DNA of 64,000 nt from NCBI GenBank assembly GCA_916700875.1, contig CAKAKS010000066.1:35028490-35092489 (forward strand), read 5' to 3'. Made by a program: the position numbers and the translations under genes. Shown here piece by piece: positions 23,364 through 37,800 of the stretch. Each line of letters opens with the position of its first letter. Positions within the stretch are counted from its first letter, which is position 1. The DNA comes from Sebastes aleutianus. Its lineage: Eukaryota; Chordata; Actinopteri; Perciformes; Sebastidae. The notes beneath the pieces are model-generated. The model saw nothing but the letters and a program-made list of their open reading frames with translations, did not search any database and was not told where the DNA came from.

Positions 23364-26300
23364 GGGCAACTGGGATGTCCACACCATACTGAGAAGGATG
23401 ACATCACATGATCAGTTCAGAAGAAATGATCGCGGTTGTCTTTGTACAGAGCCTATAATCAGAGTAAAACAGCTGTGTGTGTGTGAGCCGAGGGGAGGGT
23501 GACCAAACACACTAAAAACACCTGACCTACACTGCGTCCCCTTAGGGGGGTAGAGTGACACACACACAGCAGGTCATCGCAGATTAGGTCATGACACACA
23601 CTTAACTGCTGTTAATGTTGGTTCTCTGGTTAGAACCAATGAGACAATCGTCTTAAATATATCAGCTGGGCCGAGTTTTAAATTTGGAAAATAATCCCTC
23701 CTGTATTTGTGCAGGATAGAATCATTTGGATGTATGTTTTCAAACTAGTACCTATGCAAAAAAATTGCCCTGGGATTGCATCAGGGTGTTTGTTCAGTAG
23801 CTGAATGGATTGACTGGATGAAATGTGGGATTTCTGAGTGCAATGTCTATATTATTAACATAAACAAGATTATGTGTGTGCACTCATTGCCTTTTTGTTG
23901 TCTTAAAGCTCGGGTCGCTGGGTTTATAAAAAGTATCATATGATACTGTATGAGCCACGGTAGCAGCGACCTTATATAAACCTCCCCGGTTAAACTTAGA
24001 TCACACGCTCTGAGTGCCAGAGTTCCTATTTGATCCCGCCTCATGGTGTTTCACATGACGCGAACAACAATCATGCAGAAGCACGGAAAGACTTGAAACG
24101 CTGTGAGATGAGTTAACAAGCAACCCTCTAGAATGAATCAAGAATGTGAACCAAGCCCACAAGGAGTAATCTGAGGCCATGCATTGATCAAATGAGGCTG
24201 TGGCTCTGGGCTTGCCTCTTTACATAAGCTGCAATGATTTAAAGGCAAAGGCTATTTCAGGACATTTGAAGCAGCTCAGAGAGTCTCGGAGTCACCTGGT
24301 TTGCTCCGACACAGCAGAGAACAGAAGAGGAGAATGTAAATAGAAAACTAGCCAAATATAGTGTCAAATGACTTCAAATAAAACCTCCAGGTTTATTATC
24401 ATTCACTAAAGCCTGTGGTATTTAATGAATGTGAGCATGTATTTCTCACTCATGCTTTTTCTCTTATCCCCCATGTGCCTCTGCATTCTATTCATATTTT
24501 CTGCTTTACTGTAGCTGCCAGTCTGGCTGAGGTGGGGCGCCGCTAAGTGATTTGCCAAATATGGGGCGCAGCCTGTAACCTCCGCTCCGGGGCTGACACA
24601 TTACTAACATAGCTGAGTTTATCCTTGCAGAGGCACATGTACTCAAAGCCACGCCAGGAATCCCCTCGCAATCCTCAAGTACAGAGCTGCGGGCCGGAAA
24701 GCATGGCCATAGAAGTTCAGCCTGGAGAGGGGAGATGAATCCTGCTGACAGACAGACATATACACAAAGACGGAAGTAGCACGTTTTGCTCATCTGATGA
24801 TACAGTCTCTGCTCTGTTCTGGCATGCAGACAGAGAGAGCAGACTGGGTTGATTCAAGGATAGATAGAGAGAGTGTAAAAAGAGAGAGATCGACGCATTG
24901 CATGCATGGTGTAAATTCCATCACGCTGATGTGTAAGACTATGTCAGGCTAAACAAAGTACTGTCTGAAATAGCAACACTCGTACTCACTCGTGGGGATT
25001 GATTTAATTCAAGAGCTATGCTGGAGCATGCACACACAGACAGGAAGAAGAGGAACAGGAACACATTGTCTACTGAGTATGAAGTCACATAAGGATTCTG
25101 TGCAAGCATGAAACAAAGAAAGTAAAAGAAAAAAAAGAAAAGCTGCATGTTCTTGCTTTAAGGAAGAGGGTGAGAGAGAGAGAGCAGAGTAAACAGTGGA
25201 GCTGCCAGACTGCCTCTCTGTTTTCGGTGCTCATGCTAATTAGAGGTGAGCAGCCATGCAGGGACACGGCCTGCCTTGACACGGGGAGGGAAAGAGTGGA
25301 AGAGAGAGAGAGAGGGGAGGAAACAGAAGAGATAGAAAAGTAAAGTAAAGGTTAGAAGAGGATCCCTGACAGAGGCCTTGTTTGCTTGTGCTGAGTCATC
25401 ACTCAATTGCAGGTCAGGGTTATTAGGTGAATGATGATGTAGCGTGACAGCCTCCTGCTCATGCACAAACAAGTTTCTTTGGAACAGCGTGTGTGTAAAT
25501 GTGTAATGATAGTTTATGAATACTTTCAAACCGTGTACACACACAGACACACATTACATATAGGTGCACACGACAACAAAGGCATGTGATAACCTTGCTG
25601 ATAGGGTTGAACATTGAATTGACCACAACATGTTTTCCCATACGTGTGTGTGGGGCTCACATGTTTTCTCAGGAGTTAAAAACATGCTCCTCAGACCACT
25701 AAGGTATTGCATAATATCGTCAGACCTGGACGGACCATGTTCTTGGCATCATATCTTATCTAATGCTCCCTCTATTCTGACAACAGCCTCACTGGCAGAT
25801 GAAAACAAACAGCAGCTGGCTGCATGTTCACACTCTTTCCTTTAACTGCCAGCGGCAAAGAGGAACAACGAGACTCAGTGCGGCGGATAGATCATGCATC
25901 AAAACAATGAGCTCATGACCAAAAATACTGAGAAGAGTTTGAGTCTGCACAAAAGAACATTTATTAGTTTGCACCGTGTGCCGCATCTCAATGAAATTCC
26001 TCCCAGAGGATGATTTGAAAGTGCAATTATAATTTTGCACGGGGTACAAAAGGAGAGACGTGTTTTTCAAGGACTTTTCAAGGGAGTGATGCAATTGCCC
26101 CTCTTCCTTGCACTTGGGTTTTTTTCATAGCAACATACCATACTTAACCTAGTAACACACTGAGGGTGCATGGCAACAGTGGTTCAATGTATCCCACCTC
26201 CTCTCCCACCCTCCTATCTCTGCACCTCTCCATCTCTCTGTGCCATCATACCTTGGTATCTAAACAAGCCCCCCTGTGTTTGTGTGGCTGCTCTGTCATT

Positions 26301-26952
26301 GATGAAAAACAAAAATAAGCTCTTTTTGTTTTGCCGGTGTTACTTAATCTGTAGGGATGGAGGGAGAGCGGGAGAAAGGGGGGGAAGGGGGCTGTGCTCT
26401 GAGGGCTCGGGCACCAGCCAATCAGAGGGCAGGATTAGCTACAGGCAGGCATAAACAGGAGTTGTTGCTGTTGGTAACAGAAATCTGATTGGTTGTCGGG
26501 AGTTCTTGCTCAATGGGATAGGTGTCTCAGTTTGTGGGTATTTTGATCACTGTTATGAATGTGTTTATCTGCTGTTGTGCTCTTTAATAACCTTGTTATT
26601 CTTCCCGCTTCTGTTTCCACTCACAGAGGAGGACTTTATGGTCCAGCCGCAGAGGGCATACTGTAGTAAAATGGCTGAGCTGTTATGTAGCACTGAGTGC
26701 TGCTGAACTTTGGTTACCTTTAGCTGCTGGCCTGCAGAGGACAGGCCATGTTGTGATATCTAGGCTGCAGAAGAAAACACACAAACATGGCCGGACATCT
26801 CGTAAAATGACGAGGGCAGGGGAAAGACGTGACGCTGGAGGACAGGTCACTGACACTAGCATGGAATGCACCTGCACCTGCTTTCCCACACTGTTGTTGA
26901 TTTGCAGCACACCTTTTGGTTCCCTAACATACATACAAACATACATATACAG
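22377..26952. other. Intergenic, mostly single-copy, no gene recognised
   Basis: Contains a (CA)n at about 23327-23362 and purine-rich tracts near 25270-25330. The rest has few recognisable repeats, which makes it the cleanest candidate territory for regulatory elements downstream of gadd45g, but I see no direct evidence for any. Confidence 0.5.
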
Positions 26953-27367
26953 TTTAAAGAGGACCTATTGTGCTTATTTTCAGGTGCATGCTTGTATTTT
27001 GGGTTTCTGCTAGAACATGTTTACATACTTTAATGTTCAAAAAACGCTTTATTTTTCTCATATCAGCTGTGCTGCCACACCTCTTTGCACCCTCTGTCTG
27101 ACACGCTCCCCGAAAAGCCCAGTCTGCTCTGATTGGTCAGCTGGCCCGCTCTACTGTGATTGGTCAACTGAACCAAACTCCTTGGACTCTGCTCCAGTTA
27201 CGCTCCAACTAGTTTTGTTTGAGGACGTGCCAAACTAACTGCTAGGCGGATATTATGCAAATGTGTTACTTGGTGACATCACAATGTTACAGAAGAAAAG
27301 GCGGGACTTCAAGTGAGGCGTTTCAGGCAGTTCAGGAGCGGTGTTTCTGTGGGGGAGAGTAACTCCC
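26953..27367 (+). mobile_element. Family C-related element, copy C2, interrupted by B1
   Basis: Begins TTTAAAGAGGACCTATTGTG then TTATTTTCAGGTGCATGCTT, matching the start of C3, and continues into a different interior with two TGATTGGTCA motifs (27130-27165). It stops at B1. The sequence immediately after B1 (27697-27735, AAACACATTTTCATAGCCTG) could be its continuation. Confidence 0.6.
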
Positions 27368-27696
27368 TTAAAGGGACTGTTTGTAAGAATCAGAAATGTC
27401 TTGTTAACAGCGACACCTGTGGCCGTTAAGTCAACGAAAGTCAGCGTCCTGTTGCTCGCGCTTGTGCTCGCTCTACATAGACATGAACGAGCATCGCTCA
27501 AAACAGTGAGGTGACACACGTCAGCTAAAATCACAATATCACTCTATATTTCACCTGCTTGGCAGTAATGTTAGCTTTAGGCTTAGGTTTTGGTGCTTCC
27601 ATGTAGTTTGTGTTGGAGTCTTGTCTGAACAGCATAGCCACATGCAAGCGCGCACAATGATTTATAAGTGTAAGAAGTTACAAACAGTCCCTTTAA
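27368..27696 (+). mobile_element. Family B TIR element, copy B1 (short form)
   Basis: TTAAAGGGACTGTTTGTAAG at the left is inverted at the right as GTTACAAACAGTCCCTTTAA. Shared blocks with B2-B4 are ACAGCGACACCTGTGGCCGT, CTCTACATAGACATGAACGA and GACACACGTCAGCTAAAA. It lacks the CpG-rich middle present in the other copies. Confidence 0.85.
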
Positions 27697-28758
27697 AACA
27701 CATTTTCATAGCCTGTTTTACAGTGTGTTTTCTCTATCTGTAAATTCAAGCTCAGATTTGATGCCATAGAGTCACACACAAACAACATGTCCTACTAATA
27801 CACAAAGTCCTTAAAGGCAGCAGAATAACATGTAATCCTAGAGGTCAGCCTCCCGTCTGCCTGTGCCAAGAGTCACACTCTGTTTACCACGGAGTCGGAT
27901 GGAGCACACAGTGCAGCACATGCCGGGTTTGTTTACATGCAGTTCCTTCCTGAAAGGGGCGGCGACACACACCCAGCATTCCACTGTTGCTTTGGAAACA
28001 GGGCTCCCACGGTAGCCAATGGGAGGGCAGGGATTATGACATGTGTGTTTGTTTGTGTGTGTGTGTGTGTGTGTGTGAATTAATCAAACGGTGGTATCTA
28101 TCTGGCAGCGTGGTGAGGGGGGATTTTTTTAATCAGCTCACTCAAGGAAGAAAACACACTGGGCAATAATACCAGGATCAAACAAAACACACGCCGCTAA
28201 GCCAATTAAAAATCAACAGTGTAATCTCCCGATGATGAGGAGTATACGTGTGTGCATCTGCTCGTGTGTTTGTTGTGATAAATGCTGAACACGCTCCTGT
28301 TGCTCCTGTTTTTGTTGTTGTGACAGAAACATTTTCATCATGTTCATTCCTTGACCTCAAGCTCGTTGTGTGTGTGAGCATGAGCAACTGTCCCACTAAA
28401 AGTAGTGTGTGTTTTTGTGTCTGCACATGCATGAGCATACATGTGGTCATGAGTGTGTTTTCCTCATACAGCTGTTATTGTTATGACATGATGGTTGATT
28501 GCCGCTTCTGTCACCTGTTTTAGGTTCCTTTACCATCAGGAACTAGTTGTCTTCCAGTCAACACTCACTTTATCACCGTGAACACACAGAAGAACACACA
28601 AACAGAAGCTCTGCTATCTACCCAATTATAAAATGTGGTAAATGCTACAACACAAACAAAATTCAAGCCATATGTGGACTTGTGTGATTGTTTAGCAGTG
28701 ATCTGCAAACATCTTCATATATTTGCAGAGGTGTAAAGATTGAAAGGAGTGTAAGTGT

Positions 28759-28801
<43 letters not shown>

Positions 28802-29214
28802 ACTGATATACAGTCAGAGCCACGTGTTACCTGCCACACAGGATGCAGCTGCAGCAAGTAAACAGTAGCTTCATAATAGTGTGTTGAGCGTGTGTTTTAC
28901 GATTTATTTCCTTAAAACAGGGGCGTCTTTGTTATCTCTGTCTGTCCTTTGTTCCCTCTGTCTGAAATCCACGAGCAGCTCTTCAGATGAAGCGCCCTCA
29001 GGGCAGGAGAGAGCTAATCTAATCAGTAATCCACTTTTTTTTCTTTTCTTTTTGTCCACACCAATCATGTGAGCGCAATCACGTTTGCTTAATCACTAGA
29101 AAACGGGGATGGAGTAAATTAGTGACAGTTCATCCGTAGCAGCAATACGGAAAAGTTTCTTTCCACCTCCTCTGGTAAGTGAGATGAGATTGAGTTGGAG
29201 ATTCAGTGTCTTGC
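27697..29214. other. Intergenic; GT and CT microsatellites
   Basis: (GT)n at about 28043-28077 and (CT)n at about 28760-28791. No gene recognised. Confidence 0.6.
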
Positions 29215-29780
29215 TTAAAGCTTCAGTAGGCAGAATGTTTTTTGGCATCATTGGGCAAAAATTCCATAATAACCTTTCAGCATATTCTAATTTGAGTGTT
29301 CTGAGAGAAATCGACACTTCTGCACCTCCTCATGGCTCAGTTTTCAGACTTTAAAAAAGACTTTGACCAATCACAGGTCATTTCAGAGAGAGAGCGTTCC
29401 TATTGGCTGTGCTCCAGCTGGTGGGCGGTGCTTAGTATTTCCTCAACAGATCTCAACATGGCTGCCGGGTCACAAACTTTCTCATTTTACAGCTAAACAG
29501 TACACTACAAGATGATTCTGAAAACATTAGAGGTGAGAAATAGACATTACAGTAACAGAATATTGATTCATTATACAAGGCTCCAGATCAGCTCTGACTG
29601 CTTGTTTTCCTCCGGTCTGTGAAATCTTGCAGATGCCATTAGGAGCACCGGAGGACACAGAGACACATGATTTTTTTTCAGATTACCTGTCTCATGCACT
29701 ACTGTCAGGATATAGTGACCATTTTAAACAACAACTTTTTGTAATCATATTTGCTCCATTTCTACCCACTGCAGCTTTAA
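29215..29780 (+). mobile_element. Family A TIR element, copy A3 (best-preserved ends)
   Basis: Left TTAAAGCTTCAGTAGGCAGA and right TTCTACCCACTGCAGCTTTAA pair as a 21-bp imperfect TIR. The interior order matches A1. TTAA is present at each outer edge, but it is part of the TIR, so the target duplication cannot be read with certainty. Confidence 0.85.
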
Positions 29781-32023
29781 GGCCACTTCAGAAATGTGAG
29801 TGGTGGTGGCTGACAGAGAGATTGACCCAGGTCCAGTTTGTTTTACTGCATTTGTCAGAGAAAATATAGCAGAAGAAAACATCATAACATGAAGCAGGCA
29901 CCTTGAAATAGTCAGACAAGCCTCTTCTTTCTGGAGTCCAGTATGAATCTAAAGTGGCTCCTTTGTCCTGGTCCAACAGCAGAGTGTCAGACAGACAGCT
30001 TAGGAAACAAAGAAAGAGACCAGACAACCACAACATCCTCTGCAGACTCCTCAACTCTACCCAGCAACTACTGTACACCGACTCTGAGCCAATCTGTTTC
30101 TGTTGCAAACAAACAGGCATGCTTACAGTATGTGCTCACAGACGTAGACCACAGACAAAAGATCTCACTTGGTTTGTGTGCAAAAAGGATCTGTTTGCAT
30201 GAATGTCTGAGGCTGTTTGTGTGGTTCTTGTGTATCACTATCTGAGCGTGCGCCTGCCCTTTGCAAGCATGCCTGTACTGTATGTGTGCAGGAAGTTTTG
30301 CATCTGCTGTTTGTCTTTATTAAATAATCATTTATTTTCTTGTACTGTGTGCAGTGTGTGTGTGTGTGTGTGTGGGTGGTCGCTAATATGCAGATGTACA
30401 TGGGGGCTCCATGTGGGCAAGCTTTATTCACAGCCCCGGAGCAAGGCAAACTCTCGCTGACGTCTGACTCGGAAAGTGACAAAGACAGACTTTGTTGCCG
30501 TTGTGGGCGAACCGAGAGAAGCCAGCCTTTGAGCGTCCCGCTTTGCGTATGTGTGCGTCTGTGTGTAGGTTGGCGGGTGGGTGTGTGAGCGTAAGGGAAC
30601 TTTGATTCCTACAGCAAATGAAGGGGCATCTCTCCAGCCTTATTAGTGAGGTCATAATGCTAAAATCCACTGTCGGATTTTCTTTCTTTCTCTTCAGTGC
30701 AGCACATGGCTTCCTTTCACATAATCTCCAACACACTCTGAATGAACAATAGCCCCACTTACAGTGCAGTTTGCATTTTCACTCCCCCCTCTCCCCATGC
30801 TCTTCCTATAAAGGTAAGTGTAAACTGTAGGTCTATATCTAGTGTGCGTGCAGTCTGCAGCACAGAGCTTTCGTGCCATACTCCGTCCTTTCAGCTCTCT
30901 GTCTCACTATAGCAAAGCCAGACATGAGTTGTCTCTCATTCAAATACAAATCCTCTTTGTTGGCGTGGATTCAGAAGCAGTAAAAGTCTCTTCAAACGCA
31001 CGCATAAATGCACGCACACACAAGTCCCAGAGGGCTTGCTCCCTTTGATCTGCATCTTACTCAGCCATAGACAGTGCAGCAGGTGTGAGGCAGCCGTCAG
31101 GTGTGCGTGCACGACAACAAGCGTGTGTGTGTATGTGTCATCAGCCATATGGCCTTTTGGTTGCTAACTACACACCTCACCCACCTCGTGCACCCACTCA
31201 AGTAAATCAGCCTCCATACAAACACTCGCTTTCACCCTCGCTGTCTCCAAAGCAGCTGCAGTATTTAGAAAACACCCAGACTGGTGAGCGCACAACCCAA
31301 GGGCAAATCACAGCGATTTCTATGGCGGGTACTCCACCAATCAGGCGGCTGAGGCTGAATGCAATCACCAGCTGAGCCAATGAGGGATAAAGAGAGAGGG
31401 GTAGCCAATAGCAGCAGGAGCCAGAAACTGAAGCAGTTAGAGATAGAGACGAACCAATCAGAAGCTGCAGGTTGAATCCATTGAAGTGTTGTTTTTGAAG
31501 CTCTGCTGAGAAGTTTTCCTTTAAAGTGCATGCCCTTACTTTGTAATCCTAACTTTACAGAGGGAAATCCTCGATGTGTCTTACAGAACAAATCCTCCCT
31601 TGTTTTTTTCAAGGATGCTGAAAAACTGAAAACAGGTCTGTTTGCAGATGTCGCAAGATGATGAAATCACAGAGATCAGCAGAGCAAACAGCGGGTCTTT
31701 GTTTTTCTGCTTTATGACGGGTTGTTGTTTACTGTCCTTCATAACCGTCTATCTACACGTTTGTGTGTCTGCATCTCTTATATTTCTATAAGTGTGTCAG
31801 TGTGTTTGCCCCCGGTCACCCTAAACTCCCCGACTTCATGGACAATAAAGCAGAGAGGCGTGTCATTGACACACGTGCTGCCAACTGTTGCTGAGACACA
31901 AAGCGAACATAAAAACCACTTTACTGACTGTGAGGGCCCCCCTCCTCATCACCACGGCACACTCCAAAATCATGAGCCACACACCCCTATCCTGGCTCCA
32001 TTGTCCCAAATGAATGAGTGGAG

Positions 32024-32066
<43 letters not shown>

Positions 32067-32164
32067 AGGACAGCTGGCTCTCTGGCTCCATCAGTAGCAG
32101 CTGCCCCAGCCTCAGGCCCTCAGGGTAGAACAGTGCAGATTAGAGGGTAGCTGGGGTGGGGTGG

Positions 32165-32205
<41 letters not shown>

Positions 32206-34689
32206 CAAGGGGACGTGTGGCCCAGTCTGAGGCCTTACGCTCAATGAATGGAGGAGAGGACCTTCTTTGTCCCACCCCCTGTGTCATTTTCTTTTTCATA
32301 GCCTCTCCCTTTTGTTTTTTCTGTTTCTTGCAACCCCCCCAAAAACAAAAGGAGGAACATTTTCCTAAATGAGAAATTAGGATGTAATTAGAGGGAAAGA
32401 AGAGGAGATAAAGTGGAAGAGTAAGACAAACGGTGAAAGTAGCCAGCGACAGCCAGTCCAAAGGCGAGACAGAGGGATGGAGACAGCGACAGACACGGAG
32501 AGTTTCGGGTCCCCACTGGGCACTGAGTGGGGGCCAGCTATGGTGGCTTAGCGACAGCTGTTCCTCCTGCCTATAGGATATCTGAGCCAGGCCCTTTCAA
32601 AAAATACAAGGCTGTGATGAAGAATAGAGGGGCCACTTTTCTGCCTGAGTGTGTGTGCAGAAGGAAAAAAAATAAAGAGCTTTTGAAATGGATGGGTGTG
32701 GATTCTTGCCAAGACATAAAATGTGGCACACTTCACCCAAATGTCTGTGCAAATAAAAAGAGCATTCTGGCTGGACTAATCGGAGGGAGGGAGCCAGACA
32801 GACTTTCAGCACCCGAAGAGACGTTTATAGCCCTGTTTTCATCCACGTTGATTTATGAAGACACGACGGCATCCCCCAGGACAGAGCATCAAGTTTGTTG
32901 ACACAGAGGAGTCATTCAGAGCCGCCCCAACAACATGATATTTACACAGCGACGAGGGCTTCATGCAAATCTGTTAATGGAAAGCTACATTCTGGTGGGA
33001 TCCAGCCTTAGTACACAGCACTGAAGGTTAAAAGCCTTGAGTCATATGTTTGGAAAATCCAGGTAATGGAGATAAATGATGGAAAAGGGATAAATGAGAT
33101 GGATTCTAACCTGAGAGAGAGTATATGGCACATTGTAAATAGCATTTTGGGACATCCTGACCTTCATAGAGAATTGTGCAAAGTCTGTCTCCAAGCTTTG
33201 TTCGACTGCTTTCATCAGATTCTAATGCAGGACTGACTCCCGGCTGATTATTGGATCTAGATTCTCTTTACACCCTCCACACTTCTGTCCTTCTCCTCCT
33301 CCTCCTCCTCCTCCTCCTCCTCCTATCTTACATCCTCTACACGCAATGCAAACCCACTGACCCTTGTTGCCAAGGCAACACGTCAGTCTGATCCAGAGTG
33401 ACAGCTCTATTGAGGTTGTCATTGTCTCCAGTGACAACCGACGAGCGATGCTTAATTAGGGTGAGGGATGCCCCAGAAATTAGAACGACGGTTGATTCAA
33501 TTACGGAGCCTTTTGTCTGGTCTTTGTTTGTTACACACATCGTCATCAGCCGTAAACCAAAAAGTCGTTTGTCTCCAAACATAACCTCGCCAGCAAAAGC
33601 AAATAGAGAAAAATGAATTTTGAAAATGTGTTAACATGAGGGTATTTGATCCCACATGGCTAGTGAGATCAGGATAATGAATGGCGCATTCAGGGGATGC
33701 CAGAGAATGTGTTCAAAGTTATATTAACAGCAGCAACTGTCTGGGTGTCTGAGCAGATCTGGAGTCTGCCTGCGAGCAGTGAGCCAATCAGCTGGAAGGA
33801 AACCTCCAGCAGAAGAGAAACGAGATGTCTGGGATCACATGCACGCCCGTATTTACAGGGAGTGAAGCTTAAAATCCCCAAATCCCAATCAAATTTGGAT
33901 TTATATTAAGTGAATGTTATATGTATTATTCTTATAACACATTGTACAGTTGCATACAAGATATACAGTGATCATATTCTCAAACGCCTCGTTGAAGTCC
34001 AGGTCACAAGCCTGTTGGTGCCGAGTCTTCACATCACAGTTTACACTTACGTTTTTAAAAGTTTGGATCGTGAATAGAGCAAGATTTGGAACAGCTGCAT
34101 CCACTGCGGTTAATCTCAGAAAACACATTAGTAAGAGAAGGGTGAATTCCACCCTCAGCTGTCAGGGAAACTTCTGCGTATTTGGCAGATATAATCGGAA
34201 ACTGTTCAGCAGGTAATTACAAAGTAAACAGGACACAGCATGTATTAATGTGTTTATTTGTACTTTTATGCACTTAGGAAGTACACTATTTGAACCAGCT
34301 ATAGTCACCTGGACCTGGATGAAAAGTAACAGTATATGTCTGAGTGACTGTTTGATGTGGCTGCATGATTATTCATACAGAATCTTTTCTCACTCTAACA
34401 TGACAGCTCTGCTGTATTTTACATTAGCAGGTTCATGAGATCCAATCAAAGGCAGAAGGGGCAGAAATTAAAACAAATATAATCTAAAATCTGAATATTT
34501 TTCAATTTCATTCATTTATAGTCATTTGTAATAGATTAAGTGTTTTTAGAAATGCACATTTTTACCCATATAATAGCATACGTGTAATGCAACAATGTAG
34601 AAAGTTTGGAACTTGTTATGTACTCGCGTGTATTATGTCAAAGAATAACTCTTAGTCATTAATCCACTGCATATTTAAACTTAAACTTT
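29781..34689. other. Intergenic; several microsatellites, no gene recognised
   Basis: (GT)n at about 30354-30374, 32027-32061 and 32169-32203, and a (CCT)n at 33291-33324. Open frames in this interval mostly coincide with these tracts. The remainder looks single-copy with no recognised coding or RNA gene. Confidence 0.55.
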
Positions 34690-34885
34690 ATTAGAATCGT
34701 CATATATACATACAGGTACATACATGAAATGTGTCCTCTACATTTAATCCATCCTAAGCATTTAGGAGCAGTGGGCTGCTGTGAAGCGCCCGGGGAGCAA
34801 CTTAGGGTTCAGTGTCTCCCTCAAGGACACTACGACATGCAGACAGTAGGAGCCGGGGATCGAACCGCCAACCTTGTGGACAACC
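34690..34885. repeat. Teleost dispersed repeat (GCGCCCGGGGAGCAACTT type)
   Basis: CATTTAATCCATCCTAAGCA, GGAGCAGTGGGCTGCTGTGA, GCGCCCGGGGAGCAACTTAG and GGATCGAACCGCCAACCTTG are landmarks of a repeat I recall from many fish genomes. The strong GC contrast with the flanks supports insertion. No ends defined. Confidence 0.65.
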
Positions 34886-37800
34886 CGCTCACAACATATT
34901 TTGATTGATAAAATGTATATTACCATGACTTTTTATCTGTACTTTTTCACCCTCAGTCATCCTCTGATAAACTAATACAACAACCTGAAAAATCATTCTG
35001 CTGTTTACCACTCTGCATATACACATCTTAGTTGGCAGCTGCAAGCATGCACTCCTTCATTTTACGGAGTGAAAAGCCAGACATGTTGAGAACCAGTAAT
35101 ATAACATACATGGAATCCCTCTCTTGACACAGATACAGATATAAACCCTTGCTATCTAACACCGTCAGTAAATTCCCATCAGCATACTGAAGAAAAGCCT
35201 CCCACTGCAGCCGCCGGTGATGCTCCTATTTATCACAGAATGATTAAAACCATGTCAGCTGATTGGGATGGCCTTTGACACAGAGGAACTCGTGCACCTG
35301 GTCTGGTTTTCCTGACACACTCCGCGGTCTGTTTCTACTACAGTTTGTCAGATGGGTGTCTGACTCAGATGACAGATTGGGTGGGGAAAAATACTGCAAA
35401 AGACACCCACACACGCAAACACAGACATACACCTGTTCACAACAAATAAAAGACATGCTTCTGCTGTTATGTGTGCAAACATACACATATGGATGCGGAG
35501 TCTTTGCGCGTGCGTAAACACAAACAGAACATACAGTCAGGAGAGTAATTGTCATTTTGCTCCCCTATCTTGACTGTTTGCACTTACAACAGCACACGTT
35601 GCTACACGGCTGATAACAATCTGTCTACCTCGCTATCTGACTTCGTACCTGCACCTACCTGTCGGACCCCCTGGTTTACTGACGACCCGGCAGCAGCCTA
35701 TACCTGTCTGCAACTGCTAAAGCCCAGATTTAACTAGACAGGTTTATTAAGACCCCGTCCTTATACATTTACAGCAACACATAATCGCAGATGGAGGGAG
35801 AACCTGTCTTTCCTGTACACCTCTCTGTCTGCAATCCACCATCATTACTCTTTGTGTATTGTACGCTGACTGGCTGATCTAATCAGCATGATCCAACTGC
35901 CTGACTTCTGAGGATGTAGCTCATGACCTCATGGGTGGAAAAGCACTTTCTCAAATGCCATGAGGTTATTAGCAAAGGTGTGTATGAGCTTGTGAGAGCA
36001 CTTGAACGCACGATAGGCATTTTTTTCTCCTCCATCATGCACAAACATTTCACCCTTGGATAATTCTGAGCACATACAGACTGCCTTGTTATGGCACTTT
36101 AACTGAGGAATTTTTTGTCATATCTGTTGGATGTCTTCGTGTTATGTGTTTGTGTTCACCTTTGACAAAATCCCACTAATCCTGGATGGAAAATCTGCAA
36201 CAAAACGTCACACGTTTCCCCCTTCATTTCATTAGATAGCATCAAGTTGTAGCTGACAGCTGTACATATTAAAAAAACATATTCTCAGTTCAGCTGTTTT
36301 CATTAGCTTGCAGGCATCACAAAAGCAGGAATAGACAGACAGCTTTGAGCGCACACAGATACACAAACACATAATTAACACGCTGGCAAGTTTACAGTAG
36401 CTCGAGGCAGTAATTGAGTCTTGTGATAAAACTCTTTACTGTAAAATTGCTGCAGCAAAGACAGGTGCACGTGTGTGTGTGTGTGTCACATTGGGTGCAA
36501 ACACTGAACAGCATATCCAGCTGCGCATATATTGAACCCTGTTCTAAAATCAATACAGTGCTACATAGTGTGTTAAAAGTCCCGAGAAGGATCACATGAC
36601 CACACCTGAGGCAGGGAGGATAAAACAAGCGCTCCTGTCTAAAAGGAACCGCCTCCCCCCCTCACGTGCAATCAGTTGACCCAAATCAGACGCCCTATAT
36701 ATGTTGGCTCCGCCCTTTGTTTACTCTTTCTGACTTTCGACATGATTTGCGTGTCCTGTAATTTACCACTTTTTAATTCAACGCTTTGATTTACCGGTTC
36801 GTTGCATGTTATCTGTTGATGATTGTATTTATTGTTAATAAGTTTGTTTTCTCGTTGCATAGCCAAACCCACACATGCATATATACGGACTGAAGCAGAG
36901 AAGAAATGCTAAAGAAATCCTCTTCAAATAAATTGCTCTGAATACAGAACCTGCTGACTACTCCTCTCTGTTGCTCATACTGTTAAGTCCAGTTCATTCT
37001 CCTCAATATAGCATAAGACTTGCAACTTGACTTGGACTTGCAAAAAACAACTTGTGAGCATCTCTGCTTTTTAGTTCATGAAAGTATGCTTTGTATACTT
37101 TAACTTATAGCACTAAGCCAATGATTTATGCTATTTGACTTAATGATTTGTGATGAGATTAAAGAAAATAACAAACTATGTTCTCGCATGCCTCTACGGT
37201 GAACGGATAACCCTAAAACTTGAAAACCATGAATTGAAGTAAATTCATATCAAAACATCCTTTTACAAACTTTCACACACTTTGATACGCTAATCATACT
37301 ACAAGCCATTTGAATTTTTAAATTTGCATAGCGAGGCACTGCTTTGCTGAGCACATGAATGCATATTTCATTATGCAACATACTTGAGCAATTACTTGAA
37401 TATGGCAAGTAGCAATCACATCTGACCTGGTTAGCTCAATCAGACATGGTGTAATACAATGCATTCCTTCAGAGGTCTCTGGAAGTGTATAATAATAAAA
37501 AGGTCTCTGGAAAGATGAAAGCATACATATAGCACGTGTGCACTACAACACATGCACGTGTGACAGGTGAATTACATGCATCCGAGGATTCAACACCATC
37601 TCCTTAACCTCAGGAGCTGGCTTTTGCAGCTTCAGGTGTGGAGTGTTTTGTTTACTCTGCCATATCTAAGAAACACTCAGTATTTCTCAGATGGGGTTCA
37701 GGTTGGGGTGTGAAACTGGACTCCACATTGGCACACTCTCACACCCAAGTAACAGTACACTCAACTGGTCCATGCTAGACCGCGAGCCCCGTGGCAGAAA

